A stretch of DNA of 5,446 nucleotides from Holtiella sp036655075 (GTDB lineage Bacteria; Bacillota; Clostridia; Lachnospirales; Cellulosilyticaceae). Position 1 is the first letter of the stretch, and the number at the start of each line of letters is the position of its first letter. Below are positions 1 to 4,070 of the stretch, piece by piece. The position numbers were made by a program, and so were the translations under genes. The stretch lies in contig NZ_JAVVQU010000083.1 of assembly GCF_036655075.1 (NCBI RefSeq), positions 1-5,446 of the forward strand, read 5' to 3'. The notes beneath the pieces are model-generated. The model made no database searches and was not told the DNA's origin. It worked only from the letters and a program-made list of their open reading frames with translations.

Positions 1-14
1 CATCACTATTTGTG

Positions 15-33
15 CCGCCAGCGACAGCGGCGG
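15..33 (+). promoter_or_regulatory. GC-rich hairpin just upstream of the methyltransferase start
   Basis: CCGCC (15-19) pairs with GGCGG (29-33), and GC (21-22) can pair with GC (27-28) around a GACA loop, leaving A20 bulged. This gives a compact stem of about 7 bp in otherwise AT-rich DNA. The GGAG ribosome binding site (37-40) and ATG (47) follow directly, so the hairpin could affect translation or mark the end of an upstream transcript. No U-tract follows, so it is not a typical terminator. It may simply be the coding tail of an upstream gene, since all three forward frames are open here. Confidence 0.35.
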
Positions 34-46
34 AATGGAGATTATA

Positions 47-716
47 ATGAAAAATGATAAATTAAAACAGCTATGGAAAATGGAAGAGCAACACGCCTTT
101 AAAGGGTGGGATTTTTCGTATATAAATGGAAGATGGAGCAGAATTTTTATTAACCCTGAATCATCCTTATAAGTTAACGGCTATAACTGAATCATACGAG
201 CCTAATGTAAGGCTCTGTGAGGAGAAGCTAAGCCTGTTAGGTATAGAGGTGAAACAAGTTTATAAGGATGAGAAATTACCTTTTCTTGATAAGTATTTTG
301 ATATCATTATTAATAGGCATGAATCCTTTTGTGCTTGTGAGGTAAGTCGTATCCTTAAAGAAGGGGGATACTTTATCACACAGCAAGTAGGTGGGAAAAA
401 CAACTTTGACTTATCAACAAGATTGATCAATGACTTTCAACCTAAGTTCCCAGAGCATGATTTGAAAAATAATGTAGTTCAACTGAAAGCCGCAGGGTTT
501 GAGATGATAAAAACAGAGGAAAGCTTTCCAACTATACGATTTTATGATGTAGGCGCATTAGCATATTTTGCAAAGATTATCGAATGGGAGTTTCCAGGTT
601 TTTCTGTAGAGACATGTTTTAGGCAACTACATGAGATGCAGAAAGAAGTTGAAAAGAATAAATATATTGAGGGAACAGAGCATAGATTCTTGATTGTTGC
701 GAGAAAGTGCAAGTAG
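47..716 (+). pseudogene. Class I SAM-dependent methyltransferase, broken by internal deletion
   Basis: The true start is ATG 47, six bases after GGAG (37-40). Its frame reads MKNDKLKQLWKMEEQHAF then KGWDFSYINGRW, the usual N-terminus of a clostridial family of about 250-aa SAM methyltransferases. After codon TGG (134-136) the homology jumps to a different frame, giving EFLLTLNHPYKL and the rest of the domain to the TAG at 714-716. The acidic-loop region (AITESYEPN), the FDIIINRHESF strand, the EVSRILKEGGYFITQQ segment and the HRFLIVARK end are all present. Missing between them are roughly 30 residues, including the glycine-rich motif I (of the DMGTGGGE type in relatives, from memory) that binds SAM, and the frame has changed. 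The ATG at 126 in the downstream frame has no ribosome binding site. The product should be inactive even if made. The family is clear; the methyl acceptor is unknown. Confidence 0.85.
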
Positions 717-760
717 TGCTAGATAGTTACAATTAGAGATCGTAGATACGACGTCGAGAG
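711..760 (+). repeat. Degenerate direct repeat, left copy
   Basis: By hand alignment this segment matches 965-1014 without gaps at about 37 of 50 positions, offset by 254 bases. Shared blocks include TAGTT, CAATTA, ATCGT and GACGTC. The left copy overlaps the methyltransferase stop codon. The level of identity is modest, so an old duplication or a shared binding site are both possible. Confidence 0.4.
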
Positions 761-768
761 AGCGACGT
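751..768. repeat. Small perfect hairpin ACGTCG/CGACGT
   Basis: ACGTCG (751-756) and CGACGT (763-768) are perfect inverse complements around an AGAGAG loop. It follows directly on a second inverted repeat, TCGTA (740-744)/TACGA (747-751). No U-tract follows, so it is not a terminator. It may be a folded domain of the larger structured region. Confidence 0.5.
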
Positions 769-775
769 GAAGATT

Positions 776-860
776 GGTGCATATCTAAAGAAAGTATATA
801 GTTACTACGCCACAATAAAAGGGGTAGTAACTATGCACTTTGTTAGATAAATCATGCGTC
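776..860. repeat. Long imperfect hairpin / palindromic element
   Basis: The core is an 11-bp perfect stem, ATAGTTACTAC (798-808) with GTAGTAACTAT (824-834), capped by CC (810-811)/GG (821-822) and a loop at 812-820. Outside it AAAG (791-794) pairs with CTTT (838-841), ATCTAA (783-788) with TTAGAT (843-848), and GGTGCAT (776-782) with ATGCGTC (854-860), the last with two G-T pairs. About 30 pairs over 85 bases is far more than ordinary intergenic DNA shows. It could be a structured RNA domain, a MITE-like palindrome or a folded recombination site. The outer block GTTAGAT (842-848) fits the attC core consensus GTTRRRY, but the partner ATCTAAA (783-789) misses the final C of RYYYAAC. Function unknown. 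Confidence 0.6.
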
Positions 861-878
861 ATAGGTTCGAATCCTATC
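858..878 (+). other. tRNA T-arm-like remnant, possible attachment-site scar
   Basis: ATAGG (861-865), a TTCGAAT loop (866-872) and CCTAT (873-877) form a perfect canonical tRNA T-arm, preceded by GTC and followed by C as in bacterial tRNA genes (tRNA-Arg genes have a very similar 3' part). No matching D-arm, anticodon arm or CCA end is present. The following AGATAT (879-884) could pair with ATATCT (781-786), but this is not a normal acceptor layout. Tyrosine recombinases of genomic islands often use the 3' part of tRNA genes as their core site, so this may be an att half-site left by an island. No integrase gene is in the window. Confidence 0.45.
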
Positions 879-895
879 AGATATATGAAGAAAAG

Positions 896-937
896 ACTCG
901 TAAGTTGTTGACTATCAATGGCTTACGAGTTTTTGTT
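896..937 (+). terminator. Intrinsic terminator after the tRNA-like remnant
   Basis: ACTCGTAAG (896-904) pairs perfectly with CTTACGAGT (922-930), followed by TTTTGTTT. The 17-nt loop can close further through TTG/CAA. An A-rich run (888-894) on the upstream side could give weaker activity on the other strand. It would end a transcript carrying the hairpin and T-arm region, hinting that this region is or was an RNA gene. Confidence 0.8.
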
Positions 938-964
938 TATTGTAAGAAAATAATGAGTATTTTT

Positions 965-1014
965 AACTAATACTAGGTAGTTTCAATTAACCATCGTCAT
1001 TATGACGTCACAAG
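965..1014 (+). repeat. Degenerate direct repeat, right copy
   Basis: Partner of 711-760, offset by 254 bases, at about 37 of 50 matching positions in an ungapped hand alignment. This copy carries the CGTCAT/ATGACG palindrome where the left copy carries its own ACGTCG hairpin arm. The two copies flank the long hairpin, the T-arm remnant and the terminator. Confidence 0.4.
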
Positions 1015-1042
1015 GTCGGTGAGAATATCGGTCTGATATAAT
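995..1042 (+). promoter_or_regulatory. Candidate operator and promoter region upstream of the hydrolase
   Basis: CGTCAT (995-1000) and ATGACG (1002-1007) form a 13-base palindrome overlapping the perfect 8-base palindrome TGACGTCA (1003-1010). TCGGT then repeats at 1016 and 1028, 12 bases apart. ATATC (1025-1029) and GATAT (1035-1039) form an inverted repeat that runs into a perfect -10 box TATAAT (1037-1042). No good -35 box sits 16-18 bases upstream, as in activator-dependent promoters. Transcription would start near 1049 and run through the mini-ORF into the hydrolase. The sequence elements are visible; the regulator is unknown. Confidence 0.4.
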
Positions 1043-1135
1043 AAAAGTATAAATTGTACTAAAAATGTTTTTATGAGATGATTAAAAGGAATATAATATA
1101 TATTTACAGATTAATAGGGAAAGGGGGATGTTGTG

Positions 1136-1186
1136 ATGGAAAATTTTAAAAATACATACTATTTATGGAGGTATTTACCTCTATAG
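1136..1186 (+). CDS. 16-codon mini-ORF ending in a hairpin; leader peptide or gene relic
   Basis: ATG 1136 follows AAGGGGG (1121-1127) by eight bases and encodes MENFKNTYYLWRYLPL before TAG. Bases 1164-1172 pair with 1177-1185 (GAGGT/ACCTC core plus one G-T pair) over the end of the ORF, hiding a GGAGG. The hydrolase has its own GGAGG (1192-1196) just beyond. It could be a leader peptide coupled to the hydrolase, or the remnant N-terminus of an ABC transporter, whose clostridial members often begin with a similar aromatic YYLW-YL stretch. The second idea rests on memory of the family only. Confidence 0.35.
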   Translation: MENFKNTYYLWRYLPL

Positions 1187-1201
1187 TCTACGGAGGCTAA
1201 A

Positions 1202-1915
1202 ATGCTTAAAAAAGAAATTAAAATTAATCATATACCTGCAATTTTATGGGGAGAAGATAGTGAAAGGTTATTTATAGCTGTACATGGTAATATGTCGTCA
1301 AAATCGGATAGTCCTATTTCTATTCTTGCGGAAGAAGTAGTACCGCTCGGATATCAAGTTTTGAGTTTCGATTTACCAGAGCATGGAGATAGAAAAAATG
1401 AGTCAACACTTTGTAAAGTTGAAACGTGTATTCAGGAACTAACAGAAATAATGGATTTTGCATTGGCAAGGGCAAAACACATATCTCTATTTGCGTGTAG
1501 TATGGGAGCGTATTTTAGTTTGCTTTCATATAAAGATACTTGCCTCGAACAAAGCTTATTTCTCTCACCTGTTGTAAATATGAAACGTATTATTAATAAC
1601 ATGATGACTTGGGTTGATATAACAGAGGAGCAATTAAAATGTGAAAAAGAAATGCTTACACCCATTGGACAAATACTATATTGGGATTATTATAGCTATG
1701 TAAAAGCCAATCCTATTATTCAATGGAATAGACCTACATCTATTTTATATGGCGAAAAAGATGAACTTTGTGAAGTTGAGATTATAAAGAAGTTTGCTAA
1801 AAAATTCAAATGTAATTTAGAAGTTGCTTATGGTGCACAGCATTACTTCCATACTTCAGAGGAACTTATATATTACAGACAGTGGCTGAAGAAATCCCTA
1901 TTACTGAATAATTAA
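1202..1915 (+). CDS. Alpha/beta hydrolase
   Basis: This is a complete 237-aa protein; the start is fixed by GGAGG (1192-1196) five bases before ATG. The alpha/beta-hydrolase landmarks are in order: an oxyanion-hole HGN (28-30) in FIAVHGNMSSK, the FDLPEHGDRK segment (56-65), a nucleophile elbow A-C-S-M-G around Ser100, an acid Asp187 in LYGEKDELC, and His214 in GAQHYFHT. The first glycine of the usual G-x-S-x-G is alanine, a tolerated substitution. No signal peptide or membrane segment is visible, so it is probably cytoplasmic. The bulky segment 127-170 would be the cap region. The substrate, likely a small ester or acyl compound, cannot be told from sequence. It appears monocistronic, with 72 bases before the next gene. 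Fold assignment is solid; specificity is open. Confidence 0.9.
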   Translation: MLKKEIKINHIPAILWGEDSERLFIAVHGNMSSKSDSPISILAEEVVPLGYQVLSFDLPEHGDRKNESTLCKVETCIQELTEIMDFALARAKHISLFACSMGAYFSLLSYKDTCLEQSLFLSPVVNMKRIINNMMTWVDITEEQLKCEKEMLTPIGQILYWDYYSYVKANPIIQWNRPTSILYGEKDELCEVEIIKKFAKKFKCNLEVAYGAQHYFHTSEELIYYRQWLKKSLLLNN

Positions 1916-1941
1916 CGATGTGTAAGGATATAGTGTATAAT
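1912..1941 (+). promoter_or_regulatory. Candidate sigma-A promoter for the nucleotidyltransferase operon
   Basis: TTAACG (1912-1917) and a perfect TATAAT (1936-1941) are separated by 18 bases, with the predicted start about 40 bases before the GTG of the nucleotidyltransferase. The -35 matches four of six consensus bases and overlaps the hydrolase stop codon. No terminator separates the hydrolase from this point, so readthrough from upstream is also possible. Confidence 0.5.
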
Positions 1942-1987
1942 AAAATAAAAAGTCATAAGAAATAAAGTATAGGTAAGGAGGGACACA

Positions 1988-2296
1988 GTGCCAGAGTTTG
2001 ATAAAGTATTGCAAGAAATTAAAGGGCAGCTCATACAGAAATTTCATCCATCTAAGGTTATATTATTTGGGTCAGTGGCAAAAGGAATTTTCAAAGAAAC
2101 AAGTGATATTGATTTATGTGTAGTGCAGGATACAGATAACAAAAGACAACTTCTGACAGATATGTACGTGGAAATTGAAAGTGATGTTCCTTTTGATATT
2201 GTGCTTTATACAAATAAAGAGTGGGATGAGTGTGTAAAAGATACAGCAGCATTTGCTTATCAGATTAACAATGCAGGGGTAACAATCTATGGTTGA
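1988..2296 (+). CDS. MNT-type minimal nucleotidyltransferase domain protein
   Basis: This 102-aa protein starts at GTG 1988, six bases after a strong AAGGAGG (1975-1981). It carries the polymerase-beta-like nucleotidyltransferase signature: G28-S29 in ILFGSVAKG, Asp40 and Asp42 in SDIDL, and a third acidic residue Asp70 in FDIVLY, so the metal-binding triad looks intact. Proteins of this size are usually the MNT half of HEPN/MNT toxin-antitoxin pairs, in which MNT can AMPylate the HEPN RNase. Here no HEPN protein follows. The next genes are a small DUF2281-like protein, DUF4160 and DUF2442, with 29 bases to the first. It may be an orphan, act on a distant HEPN, or have joined these neighbours. 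The domain call is secure; the partner and target are not known. Confidence 0.9.
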   Translation: MPEFDKVLQEIKGQLIQKFHPSKVILFGSVAKGIFKETSDIDLCVVQDTDNKRQLLTDMYVEIESDVPFDIVLYTNKEWDECVKDTAAFAYQINNAGVTIYG

Positions 2297-2325
2297 TACG
2301 ATGGAACAATGAAAGAGGTGATAGA

Positions 2326-2493
2326 GTGAGTCCACTAGCGAAAGAAGTTATAGAAAAATTATCACATGAAGAAGACAATGAATTACTGGCAGAAGTTCTA
2401 GACTTTTATGAATATGTAAAACAGAAAAAGATTAAAAAGATGTGGGGGAGTATGAAGGAAGTAGCATTAAAAGGAGATAATATATGCCAGTAA
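2326..2493 (+). CDS. Small DUF2281-like protein, possible antitoxin
   Basis: The preferred start is GTG 2326, five bases after AAAGAGGTG (2312-2320), giving 55 aa. An upstream TTG at 2293 overlaps the nucleotidyltransferase stop but has no good ribosome site. The sequence begins SPLAKEVIEKLSHEED and continues through LLAEVLDFYEYVKQKK, an acidic amphipathic helix pattern followed by a lysine-rich stretch. This resembles short DUF2281-type proteins often found as the first gene of small toxin-antitoxin-like operons. The last ten bases overlap the start of the DUF4160 gene, which indicates translational coupling. The family match is from pattern memory and moderate; it may instead be an unrelated helical antitoxin. 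Confidence 0.7.
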   Translation: MSPLAKEVIEKLSHEEDNELLAEVLDFYEYVKQKKIKKMWGSMKEVALKGDNICQ

Positions 2494-2732
2494 TTACAAG
2501 ATTTTATGGAATGGTAATAAAGATGTATCCGAATGACCATGTACCACCACATTTTCATGTTATTTACAATGAATATAATGGGGTATTTTCAATAGAGGAA
2601 CTAGAAATGATAGAGGGAGATTTACCCAATAAAGCGAAGAGAATGATTTTGGAATGGGCGGAGATGTATAAAGTTCAGTTACTTCAGATGTGGAATACCA
2701 AAGAATTTGTTAAGTTGCCACCATTAGAATAG
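2484..2732 (+). CDS. DUF4160 domain protein
   Basis: This is a complete 82-aa protein, ATG 2484 seven bases after AAGGAG (2471-2476). It covers the whole DUF4160 family: an N-terminal RFYGMVIKMY strand, the hallmark DHVPPHFHV (18-26) with three histidines, an EELEMIEGDLP segment, an ILEWAEMY helix, and the usual LPPLE end. DUF4160 genes commonly sit beside DUF2442 genes, as here, and such pairs are listed among candidate toxin-antitoxin modules; I know of no settled biochemical function. The histidine cluster could bind a metal or act on RNA, which is inference. It overlaps the preceding gene by 10 bases and DUF2442 follows after 12 bases, so all three are probably cotranscribed. Confidence 0.92.
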   Translation: MPVITRFYGMVIKMYPNDHVPPHFHVIYNEYNGVFSIEELEMIEGDLPNKAKRMILEWAEMYKVQLLQMWNTKEFVKLPPLE

Positions 2733-2744
2733 GAGGAAGTAAAG

Positions 2745-3026
2745 ATGTCACCTAGAATTAAAAGTATACAACCATGTTCAGATTACAGACTTTTAATTGA
2801 ATTTACTAATGGCAAACAAAAAGAATATAATATGAATAGCTTAATCAATAGAGATAAAATGTATGAACCCCTTAAAAATTTACCCTTGTTTAATAGTGTT
2901 GTAGTAGATGGTGGAGGCTATGGAGTGTCTTGGAATGATGACATTGATATGAGTGAACATGAGTTATGGATCAATGGTGTGGAAATAATTTCTAAGAATA
3001 CGGATTTAACTTTAGAAGAGGTTTAA
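2745..3026 (+). CDS. DUF2442 domain protein
   Basis: A 93-aa protein whose ATG lies eight bases after AGGAGG (2731-2736). It follows the DUF2442 pattern: an IKSIQPCSDYRLLIEFTNGK strand-turn-strand (5-24), a central PLKNLPLFNSVVVD (42-55) and the conserved YGVSWNDDIDMS segment (59-70) ahead of LWINGVEI. DUF2442 proteins are small, often paired with DUF4160, and in many annotations treated as the putative antitoxin or DNA-binding partner; direct evidence is limited. It is the last gene of the cluster and is followed by an intrinsic terminator 30 bases on. The family assignment is confident; the role is inferred from context. Confidence 0.92.
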   Translation: MSPRIKSIQPCSDYRLLIEFTNGKQKEYNMNSLINRDKMYEPLKNLPLFNSVVVDGGGYGVSWNDDIDMSEHELWINGVEIISKNTDLTLEEV

Positions 3027-3056
3027 CCACTTAAAATAAATAATAAATACAATGGA

Positions 3057-3095
3057 GCTCAATTAATAGTAAAATATTATATTGAGCCTTTTTAT
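3057..3095 (+). terminator. Intrinsic terminator closing the DUF4160/DUF2442 operon
   Basis: GCTCAAT (3057-3063) pairs with ATTGAGC (3081-3087), and TAATA (3064-3068) with TATTA (3075-3079), with one bulged T and a GTAAAA loop. CTTTTTAT follows. It separates the small-gene island from the sigma module. Confidence 0.85.
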
Positions 3096-3121
3096 ATAAA
3101 AATTTAAAAATTTAGAGTAAG

Positions 3122-3150
3122 TGTCACAAAATCCAATAAAGTTACGTTAA
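3122..3150 (+). promoter_or_regulatory. ECF-sigma-type promoter of the sigma/anti-sigma module
   Basis: TGTCAC (3122-3127) and CGTTAA (3145-3150) are exactly 17 bases apart. The AC-ending -35 and CGT-type -10 are the shape used by ECF sigma factors in Firmicutes, and differ from TTGACA/TATAAT. The start would fall near 3157, about 37 bases before the sigma gene. ECF operons usually autoregulate, so this is probably the target of the full-length form of the sigma encoded next. AAAATCCA occurs at 3128-3135 and again at 3159-3166, flanking the -10; its meaning is unclear. Confidence 0.55.
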
Positions 3151-3193
3151 TAGAGGTGAAAATCCATTTTGGTATTTAACTAAGGAGGGCAAT

Positions 3194-3415
3194 ATGAGTA
3201 AAACATTGCAACAGGCATTGTTAAAATTATCAGGGGAAGAACGTGCACTGATATTTAGTAGAGTAGTGGATGCAAAAAGTTATGCAGAGCCTGAGGATAT
3301 ATATCAAATACCTCAAAGTACATTAAGAAAAAGATATGAGAGAGCTAAAAGTAAATTAGCTAAAACATTGAAGCAAATAGATGGTTATTATAGTCGAGTG
3401 GAGGAACAGCTATGA
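3194..3415 (+). CDS. Truncated ECF-like sigma factor, region 4 only
   Basis: ATG 3194 follows AAGGAGGG (3182-3189), so translation should be efficient, yet only 73 aa are encoded. Residues 5-26 and 28-56 match sigma region 4: a LQQALLKLSGEERALIF helix followed by a helix-turn-helix with PQSTLRKRYERAKSKL as recognition helix. Relatives are usually about 160-180 aa and carry region 2, which binds core polymerase and opens the -10; here it is absent. Pro33 in SYAEPEDIY sits where relatives have a helix-forming IA pair, which may distort the first HTH helix. The stop overlaps the next start as ATGA (3412-3415), the usual sigma/anti-sigma coupling. It is most likely the product of an internal deletion that kept the promoter, ribosome site and ATG. 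A region-4-only protein could still bind -35 elements or titrate the anti-sigma, but this is speculation. Confidence 0.8.
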   Translation: MSKTLQQALLKLSGEERALIFSRVVDAKSYAEPEDIYQIPQSTLRKRYERAKSKLAKTLKQIDGYYSRVEEQL

Positions 3416-3991
3416 AGTATGATAAAGATGAAATATTAATAAAAGAAGCCTTAGATAAAATGAATACACCAGAGTGTGATTTTAAAAGAGCGGTAAAAAC
3501 AAAGATAGTAATTAAACAACGTCCTCTAGTAATGCGAAGAAGATTTAATATTAGTTTTATAACAACAATTATTGTTATTTTAAGTGGAACAGTAATAGCT
3601 AGTACATTACCTAGTATTAGTAGACTAATCTCTATAATAAGCCCAGAAATGAGTCAAATCCTTCAACCTATTCAAGAGGAGGATAAGGGAATAAGGGGGG
3701 AATTATAATGAAAATAGCAAAAGTATAAACGGCATAGTAGACCAAGGGATAGAAATAAAGCCTCTGGCAGTAATCAATGATGACGATATGGTGATTGTTT
3801 ACTTAATTATTCAAGATTTAAAACAAGACAGGATAAATGAAACACTTAGTATAGGAGAATATTTTGTTGAAGGTGGTACAATTCATAATGCACAAGTCAT
3901 CGATTATGATAAAGGGAGTAAAACAGCTATTGTTCAAGTAACCACACAAGGGGGAAGATGTGTCATAGAGGGTTACGCAGAAGACCTATAA
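3412..3991 (+). pseudogene. DUF4179-type membrane anti-sigma factor, frameshifted at a G6 tract
   Basis: The first segment (3412-3708, 98 aa) has a cytosolic N-terminus of 44 residues, a basic RRR, one transmembrane helix (about 45-65) and the start of the outer domain (ISPEMSQILQPI). It then meets an early TAA. The second segment, in the +1 frame, continues without a stop from 3701 to 3991 as NYNENSKSINGIVDQG, then AVINDDDMVIVYLIIQD and GEYFVEGGTIHNAQVIDYD, matching the extracytoplasmic DUF4179 domain. Removing one G from the run at 3695-3700 joins them into a 192-aa protein. It is coupled to the sigma gene through ATGA and would hold that sigma at the membrane. The second segment has no ribosome binding site. 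Family members can be longer, so the C-terminus may also be cut. Frameshift, slippage or a sequencing error are all possible. Confidence 0.75.
3677..3700 (+). other. Shine-Dalgarno-like stretch and G6 tract at the frameshift point
   Basis: AGGAGG (3677-3682) lies 12 bases upstream of six consecutive Gs (3695-3700), exactly where the anti-sigma reading frame breaks. G runs are prone to replication and transcription slippage, and internal Shine-Dalgarno-like sequences stimulate ribosomal frameshifting in known cases. Moving by +1 (or -2) here restores the long frame. Whether this is regulated or just decay cannot be told from one sequence. Confidence 0.4.
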
Positions 3992-4027
3992 CCCTCACAT
4001 GTTTAAGTGTGGGTTATAGGTCTTTTT
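3983..4027 (+). terminator. Strong intrinsic terminator overlapping the anti-sigma stop codon
   Basis: GACCTATAACCC (3983-3994) pairs perfectly over 12 bp with GGGTTATAGGTC (4011-4022), followed by TTTTT. The stop codon TAA (3989-3991) lies inside the 5' arm. It separates this operon from the convergent flavoprotein gene and may also slow transcripts coming from that side, although a T-tract for the minus direction is poor. Confidence 0.92.
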
Positions 4028-4070
4028 ACATCTTATGGTAGGTAGTGAAGTGTAAGTGTTGTGAATGGGG

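Larger units (their letters stand above)
717..1201. other. Structured intergenic region without a normal gene
   Basis: This 485-base gap between the methyltransferase remnant and the hydrolase holds, in order: a 12-base inverted repeat (TCGTA/TACGA, 740-751), a 6-bp hairpin (751-768), a long imperfect hairpin (776-860), a tRNA T-arm-like remnant (858-878), an intrinsic terminator (896-937), palindromes and repeats beside a -10 box (995-1042), a second weak TATAAT (1092-1097) and a 16-codon mini-ORF (1136-1186). A degenerate direct repeat (711-760 and 965-1014) brackets the hairpins and terminator. No longer reading frame here looks like a protein I recognise. The content suggests a recombination scar or an unrecognised structured RNA. 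Confidence 0.6.

Noticed and set aside
3..47. Possible C-terminus of an upstream gene reading SLFVPPATAAEWRL with TAA overlapping ATG 47
   Set aside because: All three forward frames are open over these few bases and the peptide is not recognisable, so no partial gene can be supported.
126..716. A 196-aa methyltransferase starting at ATG 126
   Set aside because: No ribosome site precedes it, it lacks motif I, and the real N-terminus lies upstream in another frame; it is the tail of a deleted gene.
781..885. A complete tRNA gene around the T-arm
   Set aside because: No D-arm, anticodon arm or CCA end; spacing is about 30 bases too long and the acceptor pairing is short.
1092..1097. Second TATAAT upstream of the mini-ORF as a promoter
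   Set aside because: No acceptable -35 box at 16-18 bases and the surroundings are AT-rich enough to give such a match by chance.
2293..2325. TTG start for the DUF2281-like protein
   Set aside because: GTG 2326 has a well-spaced AAAGAGGTG, whereas the TTG lacks one and the added residues do not fit the family.
3788..3991. Independent 67-aa protein starting at ATG 3788
   Set aside because: No ribosome site, and its frame continues open upstream to the G6 tract with matching DUF4179 sequence.
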